Below, one piece after another: positions 41,611 through 52,023 of a DNA stretch of 64,000 bases. The position numbers were made by a program, and so were the translations under genes. Each line of letters starts with the position of its first letter. Within the stretch, counting starts at the first letter, position 1. This DNA comes from Limosilactobacillus sp. WILCCON 0051 (GTDB lineage Bacteria > Bacillota > Bacilli > Lactobacillales > Lactobacillaceae), in the NCBI RefSeq assembly GCF_039955095.1, contig NZ_CP154878.1:1674001-1738000 (forward strand), in the 5' to 3' direction. A model generated the notes under the pieces. That model ran no database searches. It saw only the letters and a list, made by a program, of their open reading frames with translations, and was not told where the DNA came from.

Positions 41611-44238
41611 ATGACACATACCGTTCGTCAGCGCCGTTTGGTTTTGCTGATCAGTTTTTTGCTGCCCGTCCTGATTATGGGCGGCTACTTTGCCTATCGC
41701 GGCATGGCACCATTTGGCAGCAGTACTGTCTTGACTGTAGATCTTGGTCAGCAGTATGTCGACTTTTTTGCCTATCTGCGCTCGTCGCTTCTGCATCATC
41801 CCAGCAGCCTGCTCTATTCATTTAGCAAGGGGCTGGGCGGTGAGATGTGGGGTACCAACGCATACTACCTTTGGAGCCCGTTAAATCTGCTGCTGCTTTT
41901 CTTCCCCGCGCAGCATCTGGCCAGCGGCATCGCTATTCTAACGCTGCTGAAATACGGACTGGCTGGCCTGACGATGGCCTGGGTGCTTGACCGCGAAAAG
42001 ATTCAGCAAGGGCCGCGCATTTGGATTTTTTCAACCCCCTACGCCTTAATGGGCTGGATGGTGGCCAACCAGTTCAATCTGCTTTGGCTGGACGTCTTGT
42101 TTCTGCTGCCGCTGATCATCTATGGTGAGCGCAAATTATTGTTCGGCCGCAGTCCCTGGACCTATACGCTGTGGCTGGCAGTGGCCTTGATCGATAACTA
42201 CTATATGGCCTGGATGGTTGCCATCTTCACCATTTTATTTGGAATTTGGACGATTGCCAGTGAAAAAACGACCTGGCAGTGGCAATGGCATGCAGCCGGC
42301 CATACCCTGGGACGCTATCTGGGCAGCTCACTGCTTGCTGGAGCCATCAGCGCGTTCGTTCTGCTGCCGACTGCCTATGCCTTAACGCAGAGCAAGGGCA
42401 CCTATACGACCACGTCATGGAACTGGAAGCTTGAGTATAATCCATTAAAGATGCTGGCCAAGCTGGTGCCTGGATCATTCAATTTCAATCAGATGCCAAG
42501 CGGTCAGCCAAATATTTATGTTGGTATGCTGATTATGCTGGGCGCCGTCCTTTACTTTTTCAATCGACGCGAAAAAATTGCCGGTCGTCTGACAGCCGGT
42601 CTGATTACCTTGTTTTTGCTGGCCTCTTTTTGTATCGAGGCCCTGGATCTGTTCTGGCATGCAGGTCAATTCCCTGTTTGGTATCCGTATCGCTTTTCCT
42701 ACCTGTTTTCATTTTGGTGCATCTGGCTGGCCGCGCGTACTCTGCAGCCTGATTTTCGGATCAAATGGCCGACCGCGCTTGGCCTAGCGGTTTTAGTCGG
42801 CAGTATTTTTGCCTACCTGATGCTAAAACAGGTCAGTCATCTTTCGTATATCAATCGCAATCAGCTGCTGATCGGGCTTGGTTTTGCAGCGATTGCCATT
42901 TTGGCACTGTTGATTCCGCGTTACGGCAATTCGCGACTCTATGACCTGCTATTGATTTTGTTGGCGGTCTGTGACGTCAGCACCAGCGCATTTACGGCGC
43001 TAAACAACATTTCTTATGTCTCACAGGCTGAGTTCGGCAACTATACCAAAGAACTGGATAAAGCCGTTACCAAGCTCAAATCGCTGGACAGCGGCCTTTA
43101 TCGAACCGGCAAGACCTTTATGCGGACCAAGGATGATCCATTCCAAGCTGACTTCAACAGCGGCGATCACTTTGGCTCAACGCTGGAACCCGCTCAGCCG
43201 GCATTTATGGGGGCAATTGGGCAGCCAGATGGCGATGGCTTTATCACCTACACGGATGGCACGCAGGTTACCGATTCACTGCTGGGCTTTAAGTACTTCT
43301 TACAGGAACGGCATAATGGCAAGCAGAATGGCAGCACCGTTTTGCCGCAGACCAGTCTCAGACCTGATCTCAAGCAGCAAAAAACGATTGCTCAGACTTC
43401 AATGGTCAATATCAAGTCCAATCAAGCTGCACTGCCGATTGCATTCGGTGCCAGCAGCCAAGTCCTGAATCTGACGCATAACACGCTGGATCCATTGGCC
43501 TATCAGTCGCAGATCTTCCAGTCGCTGGCGGGTCGCGGCGTCAATCAGTCGCTGTTTTTGGTCCAGAACTTTAACCACGTCACGTTTGGCAATGTTCAAT
43601 CCGCCGTTCAGATTACCGGAACCACGTTTAAAAAGCGCAATCTGCTGACGCCGGCAAGCATTGAGCTTGAGTTTACCCCGACGACCAATAATTCCTATTA
43701 CCTGACTTTAGGCGCCAACGTCAAGAACAATGCCACGATTACGATTAACGGCAAGGCCCTGACTCAATACGATACCTATCGCAATACGGTAACGGTCAAC
43801 GTCGCCAACCATGCTAAGGGTAAAACCATCAAGATCGTCTTTAGTCTCAAGAACTCAACGCTCTGGATGCAAAACGTCAGTCTCTACATGCTTAATCAAA
43901 AAGCCTTCAATGCCAGTCTCAAGACTTTAAAGCAATCGCCATTAAAGGTCTCCAGCTATGCCGCCAACCGAATTTCGGGCACGGTCAATCTCAAAGCTGG
44001 CCAGGATCTTTTAATGACTACCATCCCTTATGATCAAGGCTGGCACGTCAAGGTTGATGGCAAAACCGTTACGCCTAAAAAAGCTTTGAGCACTTTTATG
44101 GCAATTCCAATGTCGACTGGTAAACATAAGGTCTCTATGTACTACATTCCACCATATCTGATCTTAGGAACCACGATCAGCCTGCTGGCAATTGGCGGCA
44201 GCATCTGGTGGCTTAAGAAAAGCCGACAAAAGCGCTAA
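41611..44238 (+). CDS. yfhO: YfhO family membrane protein
   Basis: 875 residues. About 13 membrane helices in the first half (LISFLLPVLIMGGYFAYRG at the start; DLGQQYVDFFAYLRSSL), a large extracytoplasmic region (about 470-845) and one last helix near the C-terminus. YfhO proteins are GT-C-like and are linked to glycosylation of lipoteichoic acid or other wall polymers in Firmicutes. AAGGAT ten bases upstream of ATG. A TATAAT -10 lies at 41561-41566. Single gene, divergent from the PBP. Confidence 0.9.
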   Translation: MTHTVRQRRLVLLISFLLPVLIMGGYFAYRGMAPFGSSTVLTVDLGQQYVDFFAYLRSSLLHHPSSLLYSFSKGLGGEMWGTNAYYLWSPLNLLLLFFPAQHLASGIAILTLLKYGLAGLTMAWVLDREKIQQGPRIWIFSTPYALMGWMVANQFNLLWLDVLFLLPLIIYGERKLLFGRSPWTYTLWLAVALIDNYYMAWMVAIFTILFGIWTIASEKTTWQWQWHAAGHTLGRYLGSSLLAGAISAFVLLPTAYALTQSKGTYTTTSWNWKLEYNPLKMLAKLVPGSFNFNQMPSGQPNIYVGMLIMLGAVLYFFNRREKIAGRLTAGLITLFLLASFCIEALDLFWHAGQFPVWYPYRFSYLFSFWCIWLAARTLQPDFRIKWPTALGLAVLVGSIFAYLMLKQVSHLSYINRNQLLIGLGFAAIAILALLIPRYGNSRLYDLLLILLAVCDVSTSAFTALNNISYVSQAEFGNYTKELDKAVTKLKSLDSGLYRTGKTFMRTKDDPFQADFNSGDHFGSTLEPAQPAFMGAIGQPDGDGFITYTDGTQVTDSLLGFKYFLQERHNGKQNGSTVLPQTSLRPDLKQQKTIAQTSMVNIKSNQAALPIAFGASSQVLNLTHNTLDPLAYQSQIFQSLAGRGVNQSLFLVQNFNHVTFGNVQSAVQITGTTFKKRNLLTPASIELEFTPTTNNSYYLTLGANVKNNATITINGKALTQYDTYRNTVTVNVANHAKGKTIKIVFSLKNSTLWMQNVSLYMLNQKAFNASLKTLKQSPLKVSSYAANRISGTVNLKAGQDLLMTTIPYDQGWHVKVDGKTVTPKKALSTFMAIPMSTGKHKVSMYYIPPYLILGTTISLLAIGGSIWWLKKSRQKR

Positions 44239-44258
44239 TGTTATATTAATTAAAAAAT

Positions 44259-44291
44259 AAAAGGATGACGCAGCTGACGTCATCCTTTTTT
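44259..44291. terminator. Bidirectional terminator
   Basis: AAAAGGATGACG, CAGCTGA, CGTCATCCTTTTT, between the converging yfhO and copper ATPase genes. Confidence 0.9.
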
Positions 44292-44304
44292 GATGGTTTT
44301 GATT

Positions 44305-46218
44305 TTAGTCATCAATTTTAGCAGCATTGAGCATCAATGAGCTGGCAACTACCGAAGCCGAGCTGAAGGCCATTGCCAGACCAGCCAGTGCCGGGCTGAG
44401 CACCAGTCCCCAATGCGCAAAAACGCCAGCTGCAATTGGAATACCAATCAGGTTGTAGATCAGCGCCCAAAACAGATTCAGCTTGATGCGCGCAAAGGTT
44501 TTTTTAGCAATCACAAGCGCCTTGACGACATCCTTAAGACTGTTTTTAACCAAGACGATGCCGCCCGTTTCAATTGCGACATCAGTTCCCGACCCCATGG
44601 CAATCCCAACGTCTGCGACTGCCAGGGCCGGCGCGTCATTGATCCCGTCACCGACAAACGCCGTCACCCCAGACTGCTGCAGTTTTTTGACCTGTTGAGC
44701 CTTGTCACCGGGCATTACCTCGGCAATCACTTCATCGATACCGACCTGTTTGGCAACTGCTTTGGCTGCCCGTTTATTATCACCGGTAATCATCACCGTG
44801 TGCATCCCCTGCTGCTTTAGTCTTGCGATGACTGGCTTGGCAAACGGCTTCGGTGCATCTTGAATCGCGATCAGGCCAATGATCAGTCCATCTTGACCAA
44901 CCGCTGCCGTTGTCTTGCCAACTTCCTGGAGCCGTTCGATTTGATCCTGCCATTCTTTGTCAAGCGGCTGACTGGCCAGCTGAGGCTTCCCGACAAAAAC
45001 CTGATGCCCATTGATCTGGCCGGTAACGCCCTGCCCCGCTCGATTTAAAAATTCAGTCACGTCTGGCAAGGCGATTGCCTGCTTTTGCGCTGCTTTTACG
45101 ATCGCATCAGCCAGTGGATGCTCTGAAAGCGACTCTAAGGCGGCTGCCAGCGTTAAGACTTGCTTTGGGTCGCCAATCACATCCGTTACGACCGGCTGTC
45201 CCTGCGTAAGCGTACCGGTTTTATCAAAGGCAATATTTTTAATATGACTGGCAGTTTCCAATACTTCGCCGTTTTTGATCAGAATCCCCATTTTGGCCGC
45301 GCGTCCCGTCCCAACCATCAAGGCAGTCGGCGTAGCAATTCCCAATGCGCATGGACAGGCAATTACGATCGTTGAAACGGCAAAGGTCAGTGATCTGGTC
45401 AGCGTGGCATCCAAAAAGACATTCCAGATGGCAAATACCGCAATCGCAATCATCAATACAATGGGAACAAAAACATCAGCGATTCGATCAGCCATTTTTT
45501 GAATCGGCGCGTGGCTGGATTGGGCATGTCTGACAATTTCGACGATCTGAGCCAGCATGGTATCCTTGCCAACCTTTTCAGCCGTGTACTCTAATATACC
45601 GGTTTGATTAAGCGTCCCGCCGATTACCAGATCGCCAGCCTGTTTTTCAATCGGCATGCTTTCACCAGTAATCATTGACTCATTGACCGTTGAATGACCC
45701 TTAACGATTCTGCCATCCGTTGCAATCTTTTCTCCTGGTCTGGTCAGCAGCCGATCGCCAATCTCGACTTCTTCAATCGGAATCTCACTGGTTTGACCGT
45801 TTCTGATTACCGTGGCCTGCCTTGCCTGCAGTTCCAGCAGCTTAGTCGTTGCCTGCGATGCCTGTGTGCGCATCTTGTCTTCCAGATACTGGCCTAATAA
45901 GACAAAGACGATAATATAAGCAGCACTTTCAAAAAACACGCCTTGATGATGCATCAGGGCACCAATGCTGTAAAGATATGCCGTCAGCGTTCCTACCGCA
46001 ACCAGCGTGTCCATGTTGGCATGATGATGCAAAAATGCAGCCCAGGCACTTTGAATAAATGCACGCCCTGATATCAGCATAATCAAAGTCGTCAGTACCA
46101 GCGCAATCCAGTCACCGTTTGGCAGCATCGGCCAGGCAAGCAGCATGGCCAGCATGTCGTAAAGCATTGGCAAAGAAAGCAAAAGTGCCAGCCAGAAACG
46201 TTTTTTGATGCTCATCAT
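44305..46218 (-). CDS. Copper-transporting P1B-type ATPase
   Basis: 637 residues. Six to eight membrane helices; the CPC metal site in IACPCALGIATP, phosphorylation motif DKTGTLTQG, HP motif SEHPLAD, and late-helix YN and SS residues (ALIYNLIGIP; MAFSSASVVASS) of copper(I) pumps. There is no N-terminal heavy-metal domain, making it short (CopB-like). It starts inside the stop codon of the cupredoxin gene (ATGA) and is likely an exporter. Confidence 0.92.
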   Translation of the reverse strand: MMSIKKRFWLALLLSLPMLYDMLAMLLAWPMLPNGDWIALVLTTLIMLISGRAFIQSAWAAFLHHHANMDTLVAVGTLTAYLYSIGALMHHQGVFFESAAYIIVFVLLGQYLEDKMRTQASQATTKLLELQARQATVIRNGQTSEIPIEEVEIGDRLLTRPGEKIATDGRIVKGHSTVNESMITGESMPIEKQAGDLVIGGTLNQTGILEYTAEKVGKDTMLAQIVEIVRHAQSSHAPIQKMADRIADVFVPIVLMIAIAVFAIWNVFLDATLTRSLTFAVSTIVIACPCALGIATPTALMVGTGRAAKMGILIKNGEVLETASHIKNIAFDKTGTLTQGQPVVTDVIGDPKQVLTLAAALESLSEHPLADAIVKAAQKQAIALPDVTEFLNRAGQGVTGQINGHQVFVGKPQLASQPLDKEWQDQIERLQEVGKTTAAVGQDGLIIGLIAIQDAPKPFAKPVIARLKQQGMHTVMITGDNKRAAKAVAKQVGIDEVIAEVMPGDKAQQVKKLQQSGVTAFVGDGINDAPALAVADVGIAMGSGTDVAIETGGIVLVKNSLKDVVKALVIAKKTFARIKLNLFWALIYNLIGIPIAAGVFAHWGLVLSPALAGLAMAFSSASVVASSLMLNAAKIDD

Positions 46219-46592
46219 TTGACGATCACCTTGCCATGAAACATATTCATTCCACAGGCAAATTCATACTCACCGGCTTGACTGGTGTCAAACTCAATCT
46301 GGTGCAGCTGATTTTGCGGCAGCTGCTCATTGATTCCCTGTTCTGGAAAAACTACTCTTTCCAGGCAGGATGAAGGATCCTTGCGATAAAAATCCAATTC
46401 GGCCGGCACGCCCTTTTTTAAGACGATCGTACTTGGCGAGTAGCCGCCATTGACCTCGATCCGAACTTTTTGATCTTGACCATTATTATTAAGCCGTGCT
46501 GTCATGGCTTTTTCTTGATGATGGCCAAAGAACCACCAACCAATTGCGACAATCAAAATTACAGCTATCAATAAAATCATAACTTTAAGCAT
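46215..46592 (-). CDS. Membrane-anchored cupredoxin-like protein
   Basis: 125 residues. N-terminal membrane helix (about 4-22), then a cupredoxin beta-sandwich with GGYSPSTIVLKKGVPAELDFYR and likely copper ligands Cys in SSCLERVVF and Cys/Met/His in ACGMNMFHGK. It should lie outside the membrane and bind copper, handing it to or protecting the ATPase made from the same mRNA. Strong ribosome binding site AAGGAGG. CopY-type boxes lie upstream. Confidence 0.9.
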   Translation of the reverse strand: MLKVMILLIAVILIVAIGWWFFGHHQEKAMTARLNNNGQDQKVRIEVNGGYSPSTIVLKKGVPAELDFYRKDPSSCLERVVFPEQGINEQLPQNQLHQIEFDTSQAGEYEFACGMNMFHGKVIVK

Positions 46593-46613
46593 TTGTTGAG
46601 CCTCCTTTTTGTT

Positions 46614-46665
46614 TACACATGTAATTATTAATATAATCAGTCTGCACTTTTAAATTACATTTGTC
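46614..46665 (-). promoter_or_regulatory. Two CopY-type cop boxes
   Basis: TACACATGTA (46614-46623) is a perfect TACANNTGTA cop box. TACATTTGTC (46656-46665) matches with one mismatch. A TTGACA element at about 46662-46667 overlaps the second. They lie directly upstream of the cupredoxin-ATPase pair, so CopY-type repression relieved by copper is predicted. Confidence 0.72.
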
Positions 46666-46680
46666 AACAATAAAGGAATA

Positions 46681-46713
46681 AAAAATCCCCACTTCATTTT
46701 GAAGCAGGGAATT
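46681..46713 (-). terminator. Rho-independent terminator of greA
   Basis: AATTCCC...GGGGATT with a CTTC/GAAG inner stem and a T-run on the minus strand. Confidence 0.75.
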
Positions 46714-46781
46714 AGTCTTCACCAATACGATTTGACAAAGACCCAATAAATCTTGCCGATCAGATGGCAAAGGTTTACAGA

Positions 46782-47258
46782 TTACTTAACTTCCAGAATC
46801 TTGACATTCATCGTCCCATTTGGAATCTCAATTTCAACCTCTTCGCCGACCTTGTGACCAATCAGGCCCTTAGCCATTGGCGATTCATTGGAGATCTTGC
46901 CGTTCAGCGGGTCAGATTCAGATTCGCCAACGATTTGGTAGGTTTCTGGCTCTTCATCTGGCAGTTCCTTAAACGTTACCTGACGACCCATCGAAACCTC
47001 GTCGGCAGCCACGTCATTGTTGTCAATGATCACTGAGTATTGCAGCATGTGTTCGATCTGTGAGATCCGGCTTTCAACGAATGACTGTTCATCCTTGGCA
47101 GATTCATATTCAGAGTTTTCCGAAAGGTCACCATAGCTGCGGGCGATCTTGATTCGCTTGATTACTTCTGGGCGCCGTACCAAGCGCAGGTTTTCCAGTT
47201 CTTCTTCCAGTTTCTGCTTACCTTCAGCCGTCATTGGGTAGCTTTTTTCTTCAGCCAT
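46782..47258 (-). CDS. greA: Transcription elongation factor GreA
   Basis: 158 residues. N-terminal coiled coil ([39 protein letters not shown] with the acidic DLSENSEY tip) and the C-terminal FKBP-like domain ([25 protein letters not shown]). It rescues backtracked RNA polymerase by stimulating transcript cleavage. It follows udk on the same strand after about 96 bp. Confidence 0.97.
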   Translation of the reverse strand: MAEEKSYPMTAEGKQKLEEELENLRLVRRPEVIKRIKIARSYGDLSENSEYESAKDEQSFVESRISQIEHMLQYSVIIDNNDVAADEVSMGRQVTFKELPDEEPETYQIVGESESDPLNGKISNESPMAKGLIGHKVGEEVEIEIPNGTMNVKILEVK

Positions 47259-47354
47259 TTCAACAACTCCTTTAAATTTTCCTAGATTTCTTTTTTGAAT
47301 TTCGTCTTTTGCAACGTTAACATGCTCAACATTAATTGTAAACCATCATTATGC

Positions 47355-48008
47355 TTACTTTAGTTCAGTATGACCGCGCTTAACCAGAATGTCGCGAACC
47401 TTAGTCGATAAAAGATCGATTGCGACCTGGTTCTCGCCACCTTCTGGCACGATCAGATCAGCATAGCGCTTGGTTGGTTCGATGAATTGGTGATACATTG
47501 GCTTAACCGTTGCCAGATACTGACCAATAATCGAGTCCAAAGAACGCCCGCGCTCTTCCATATCGCGCTGAATACGGCGGATGATACGAATATCGTCGTC
47601 GGTATCAACATACACCTTGATATCCATCAGATTACGGAGCCGCTCATCATCCAGGATCAAAATGCCTTCCAGGATAATTACGTCTTGTGGTTCAACATGC
47701 ACGGTCTCCTTAGCCCGCGTGTAGGCTTTGTAATCATAAACCGGCATTTCAACGGCTTGATTGTGCCGTAGTTGTCCCAGCTGCTCGACCAAAAGATCCG
47801 TATCAAAGGCCAAAGGATGATCATAGTTGACCGCCTTGCGCTGTTCCATCGTCATGTCAGCCTGGTCGTTGTAATAGGTATCTTGAGTAATAATCTGGAT
47901 GGATTGTCCATGCAGCTGATTGTAGATGGCTCGGCTAACCGTGGTCTTGCCACTGCCGGAGCCACCCGTTACGCCAATAATGATTGGACGTTTGTCATCA
48001 TTGTTCAC
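47355..48008 (-). CDS. udk: Uridine kinase
   Basis: 217 residues from GTG at 48008 (AAAGGAG eight bases upstream). P-loop [39 protein letters not shown] and [15 protein letters not shown] are the family motifs. Phosphorylates uridine and cytidine in pyrimidine salvage. Comes between the MltG-like gene and greA, a usual order in lactobacilli. Confidence 0.95.
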   Translation of the reverse strand: MNNDDKRPIIIGVTGGSGSGKTTVSRAIYNQLHGQSIQIITQDTYYNDQADMTMEQRKAVNYDHPLAFDTDLLVEQLGQLRHNQAVEMPVYDYKAYTRAKETVHVEPQDVIILEGILILDDERLRNLMDIKVYVDTDDDIRIIRRIQRDMEERGRSLDSIIGQYLATVKPMYHQFIEPTKRYADLIVPEGGENQVAIDLLSTKVRDILVKRGHTELK

Positions 48009-48073
48009 GCTAAATTCTCCTTTATTTATCAATACGAAACTTAGTATAGCGCAGCCAGATAGCAGCGACAAGT

Positions 48074-48442
48074 TTATTCAGCAGGATTTGTCGCGGTCGC
48101 GGGTTTTTGCTGCAGTTTTTCAACGATCTGGGGCGTTGACTGGCTTCGTTTCAAATAAAAGCGCCCCGCCTTAATGCCCTGCGTCTTGTGCGTCTGCAGG
48201 TAATAGTCGAATACATAGGCATTGCGAACCAGTTTCTGCTTTTTGAGCAGCGTACCGGCCTGTTTATCGGTCGCACCTTTAGGAATCACAACCACGCGTC
48301 TGGTCTGGTCATCAGCATCTACCGGCAGCAGTTCATGATTAAACCAGCCATGCGCAATCAGGCCACTAACGATCAGAATAGCAATCAAAAGCAGGGTCAC
48401 GATGTTTTGGCGACGAATCTGTTGTTTGGTAAAATGGGGCAT
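48074..48442 (-). CDS. Short MltG/YceG-like membrane protein without catalytic domain
   Basis: 122 residues from the ATG at 48442 (GAGGAA upstream). One membrane helix (about 16-38), then the LysM-like part of Mlt[24 protein letters not shown] and [20 protein letters not shown]. The transglycosylase domain that normally follows (to about 350 residues) is absent. It ends naturally before udk, with no frameshifted continuation seen. It may bind or regulate the glycan machinery, or be a reduced relic. Confidence 0.75.
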   Translation of the reverse strand: MPHFTKQQIRRQNIVTLLLIAILIVSGLIAHGWFNHELLPVDADDQTRRVVVIPKGATDKQAGTLLKKQKLVRNAYVFDYYLQTHKTQGIKAGRFYLKRSQSTPQIVEKLQQKPATATNPAE

Positions 48443-48511
48443 TTTAAGTTCCTCAAACAAAATAGCAAAAAGGGACCGCCTTTTTAGACGTTCCCTAATT
48501 AATGACTGCAA

Positions 48512-50944
48512 TTAACGAATTTCTGCATTCAAAACGTTTTGCAGGTGTTTTTCAACTCTGGCAAAAGCTTCATTGACTTGGTCTTCTGTCAGCGTGGTAT
48601 CATCGGCTTGATAAGTCAGCGTGTAGGCCAGCGACTTCTTGCCGTTTGGCAGCTTGGCTCCCGTGTAGACATCAAACAGGTGAACGTCTTTGAGATATTG
48701 ACCGCCTTTTTGGTAGATCAGATCAACGATTTCTTCATTTGTCACGTCCTCATCGATCAGCAGCGCAATATCACGCGTTACGGCTGGGTACTTGCTGATA
48801 TGACGGTACTGTTTTGGCAGCTTGTCGGCAGCCAGCAGTGCTTCGACGTTCAGTTCAAAGACATAGGTTGCTGGGATCTTCAAGTCCTTGGCCATTTGTG
48901 GGTGAACCTGACCAACGAAGCCAATCAGCTTGCCGTTTAGCAAAATATTGGCCGTCCGACCAGGGTGCATCTCAAGCCGAGTGCTGTCAGCCACGTATTC
49001 AATCGTGCCGGCAATCGCCATGTTATGCAGGTAGCGTTCGACGATTCCCTTGATCTGATAAAAGTCAACCGGACGTCGCTTTAGATTCCAGCTGTCAGAC
49101 AACAGACTGCCTGCCATGGCCCCGGCAACGTGTTCTTGTTCTTCAGGACGCTCGCCGCCTTTTGGAATGAAGACGCGACCTTGTTCATAAAGCGCGATGT
49201 CTTCTACCTGACGCGTGGTATTGTAAGCTACGTCAACCAAAAGACCACTGATGATGCTTTCACGAGCCGTCGTGTGATCAGAGCTCATTGGATAGTCAAG
49301 CTGCATTGGTTCAACGGCTGGTTCAATCGTAAACTGCTGAGCCTGTTTTTCATTCATCAAAGAATAGCTGATTGCCTGGTTCAATCCCATGCTCTGTAAT
49401 GAATGGCGCGTGGCCTTCAAGAACTTTTGGCGCTCGTTTAATCCGCCCAGCGTCCGCGTCATGGTTGGCAGGGTTGAAGGAATGTTGTTGAAGCCGTACA
49501 GACGAGCGATTTCTTCGTTCAGATCAGCTGCAATGCTGATATCCCAGCGCCGTGCCGGTACATTTACGACCAGCGTATCGTCATCCGATTGCGTGTAGGC
49601 AAACTTTAGGCGATCAAAGATGTTTTCAACCTGAGCCAGTTTCAGATCCGTACCCAGCACGGCATTGATCTTAGTCAAAGACATCGTGATTGGCGTTGAC
49701 TTGATTGGCGCCTCACTGCCAGTAACGATGCCCTGTTCAACCTCACCGTCAGCCAGCTGCTGCAGCCAGTAAGCAGCTTCGTTCAGAGCCGTTTCAACCG
49801 TTTCTGGATTAATGCCCCGTTCAAACCGCATTGAGCTTTCGCTGTGCAGATCCAAGCGGCGAGCCTGCTTGCGAACCATGACTGAGTCAAAGATAGCCGC
49901 TTCTAAGACCACGTTTTGCGTCTGATCACTGACCGCCGTGTTTAAACCACCCATCGTTCCGGCCAGGCAGACCGGCTCGTCGTTTGAGGTTACCACGATG
50001 TCTTCTTTTTGCAGCGTTTGTTCTGCCTCATCAAGCGTTACGAACTTTTCGCCCTCATGCGCATGCCGAACGCTGAGCTCATGAGCTGGCAGCCGATCAT
50101 AGTCATAGCTGTGCATTGGCTGACCATACTTAAGCAGGATATAGTTGGTAACGTCCACGACATTGTTGATTGGCCGAATGCCTGCATTCCACAGACGAAT
50201 CTGCAGCCACATCGGACTGTCGCCCAGCTTAACGTTCTTGATCACCCGAGCTTTGTAGGCTGGTGCAATCTGTGGATCAGGGATCGTAATCTTCAGCAGG
50301 TCAGCAGCTTTTTGCGGACCGTTTTCCTTAACGTCATGTGAAACGAAATTGTTTGGCAGATCATAAATCGCGCTCAGATCATTAACGTTGCCATACATAC
50401 TCAGCATATCGCCCCGGTTAGGCGTCAAATCAGTATCAATGATCGTGTCATCCATTCCCAGGTAGCCAAAGACGGCATCGCCCACCTTGGCATCGTCTGG
50501 CAAGAACCAGATGCCTTCTTCATAAGCCTTTGGTGCAATCTTGTCACTAAAGCCGATTTCCTGCAGCGCACACAGCATGCCGTTTGATTCTTCGCCACGA
50601 ATCTTGCCGCGCTTGATCTTGGTGCCGTCTTTCAGCTTGGCACCAGCTAAGGCAACGATAACCTTCTTACCGGCTGCCTGATTAACATTTGGTGCACCAC
50701 AGACAATTTGAACGACTGCCCCTTCGCTGATCTTGACCTGGCACAGATTGAGGTGATCAGAGTCTGGATGCGGCTTGACCGATTCGATCTGACCCACGAC
50801 GATATTGCTCAGGCCATCACTTGGCGAGTAGACCTCATTAATGTCAACTGAGGTCAGAGCCAGCTTTTCAGCCAGCGCGCCAGGTTCAATCTGGTTCTTT
50901 TCAAGCGGCAGATATTCATTTAACCATTGGTATGAAACTTTCAT
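48512..50944 (-). CDS. pheT: Phenylalanyl-tRNA synthetase beta subunit
   Basis: 810 residues, full length. N-terminal tRNA-binding OB fold (VGQIESVKPHPDSDHLNLCQV), B3/B4 editing domain (GTMGGLNTAVSD; RFERGINPE), B5, and the C-terminal ferredoxin-like anticodon-binding domain (ISKYPAVTRDIALLID). With PheS it charges tRNA-Phe. Six bases after the pheS stop, same operon. Confidence 0.97.
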   Translation of the reverse strand: MKVSYQWLNEYLPLEKNQIEPGALAEKLALTSVDINEVYSPSDGLSNIVVGQIESVKPHPDSDHLNLCQVKISEGAVVQIVCGAPNVNQAAGKKVIVALAGAKLKDGTKIKRGKIRGEESNGMLCALQEIGFSDKIAPKAYEEGIWFLPDDAKVGDAVFGYLGMDDTIIDTDLTPNRGDMLSMYGNVNDLSAIYDLPNNFVSHDVKENGPQKAADLLKITIPDPQIAPAYKARVIKNVKLGDSPMWLQIRLWNAGIRPINNVVDVTNYILLKYGQPMHSYDYDRLPAHELSVRHAHEGEKFVTLDEAEQTLQKEDIVVTSNDEPVCLAGTMGGLNTAVSDQTQNVVLEAAIFDSVMVRKQARRLDLHSESSMRFERGINPETVETALNEAAYWLQQLADGEVEQGIVTGSEAPIKSTPITMSLTKINAVLGTDLKLAQVENIFDRLKFAYTQSDDDTLVVNVPARRWDISIAADLNEEIARLYGFNNIPSTLPTMTRTLGGLNERQKFLKATRHSLQSMGLNQAISYSLMNEKQAQQFTIEPAVEPMQLDYPMSSDHTTARESIISGLLVDVAYNTTRQVEDIALYEQGRVFIPKGGERPEEQEHVAGAMAGSLLSDSWNLKRRPVDFYQIKGIVERYLHNMAIAGTIEYVADSTRLEMHPGRTANILLNGKLIGFVGQVHPQMAKDLKIPATYVFELNVEALLAADKLPKQYRHISKYPAVTRDIALLIDEDVTNEEIVDLIYQKGGQYLKDVHLFDVYTGAKLPNGKKSLAYTLTYQADDTTLTEDQVNEAFARVEKHLQNVLNAEIR

Positions 50945-50949
50945 TGAAA

Positions 50950-51996
50950 TTATCCTTTCTGATCAAATTGCGTCAAGAAGCGCATGTCGTTTTGGTAGAA
51001 ATCACGAATGTCTTCAACACCGTATTTAATCATGGCAAAACGGTCCGGCCCCAGTCCAAAGGCAAAGCCGCCATATACGTCAGGATCAACGCCTGACATC
51101 TTCAAAACGTTTGGATGAACCATCCCGGCACCCAAGACTTCAATCCAGCCGTTGCCTTTACAGATAGCACAGCCCTTGCCCAGGCAGTTGAAGCAGGTAA
51201 CGTCGGCTTCAACGCTTGGCTCGGTAAATGGGAAGTAGCTTGGCCGCAAGCGGACCTTCAGCTGATCGCCAAACAGGTTTTGGGCAACGACTTCCAGCGT
51301 CCCTTTCAAGTCAGCCATCGTTACGTGCTCACCGACAACCAGCCCTTCTACTTGATGGAACTGATGACTGTGCGTGGCATCATCAGTATCGCGCCGGTAG
51401 ACCTTGCCTGGCGAGATCATCTTCAGGGGTCCCTTGGAAAAGTCGTGTGTTTCCATCATCCGGGCCTGCATTGGCGAAGTCTGCGTCCGCATCAGAACTG
51501 ATGGCGTGATGTAGAAGGTATCCTGCATGTCGCGGGCTGGGTGATCCTTGGGCAGGTTCAGCTTTTCAAAGTTGTATTCTTCTTGTTCAACTTCATCGCC
51601 GACTGCGACTTCATAACCCATCCCGATGAACAGATCAACCAATTGATCAATGATCTGCTGAATCACGTGCGGCTGACCTTGTGCAACCGGTGTTCCCGGT
51701 AAGGTCACGTCAATTGACTCGCTTTGCAGCTTAGCGTTCATCAATGCCTGTTCCAGACTGGACTTTTTGTCTTCTAAAGCCTGCTGCAGCTCATCGCGAA
51801 CCTCATTGGCAAACTTACCGACTTTTGGCCGTTCTTCAGCGCTCAGATCACGCATGCCGCGTAAAACGTTGGTGATTGGCCCTTTTTTGCCCAGCAGCTT
51901 GACCCGGATATCATTGACGTTCTTCAGGTCATCACTGTTTGCAATTTCATTGAGACCTTGTTGACGCAATTCTTCAAGTTTTTCTCTTAAACCCAT
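50950..51996 (-). CDS. pheS: Phenylalanyl-tRNA synthetase alpha subunit
   Basis: 348 residues from the ATG at 51996 (GGAGG seven bases upstream). N-terminal coiled coil, class II motifs: motif 2 [22 protein letters not shown] and motif 3 [18 protein letters not shown] CysX2CX6CX2C-like stretch ([16 protein letters not shown]) sits in the insertion, as in other Firmicutes. Controlled by the T-box just upstream. Confidence 0.98.
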   Translation of the reverse strand: MGLREKLEELRQQGLNEIANSDDLKNVNDIRVKLLGKKGPITNVLRGMRDLSAEERPKVGKFANEVRDELQQALEDKKSSLEQALMNAKLQSESIDVTLPGTPVAQGQPHVIQQIIDQLVDLFIGMGYEVAVGDEVEQEEYNFEKLNLPKDHPARDMQDTFYITPSVLMRTQTSPMQARMMETHDFSKGPLKMISPGKVYRRDTDDATHSHQFHQVEGLVVGEHVTMADLKGTLEVVAQNLFGDQLKVRLRPSYFPFTEPSVEADVTCFNCLGKGCAICKGNGWIEVLGAGMVHPNVLKMSGVDPDVYGGFAFGLGPDRFAMIKYGVEDIRDFYQNDMRFLTQFDQKG

Positions 51997-52023
51997 CAAT
52001 TTTCCTCCTTAGCGTGGCCACAA

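Noticed and set aside
48455..48511. Terminator between pheT and the MltG-like gene
   Set aside because: AGGGACC/GTTCCCT can pair only over about six bases and lacks a T-run. It was not strong enough to list.
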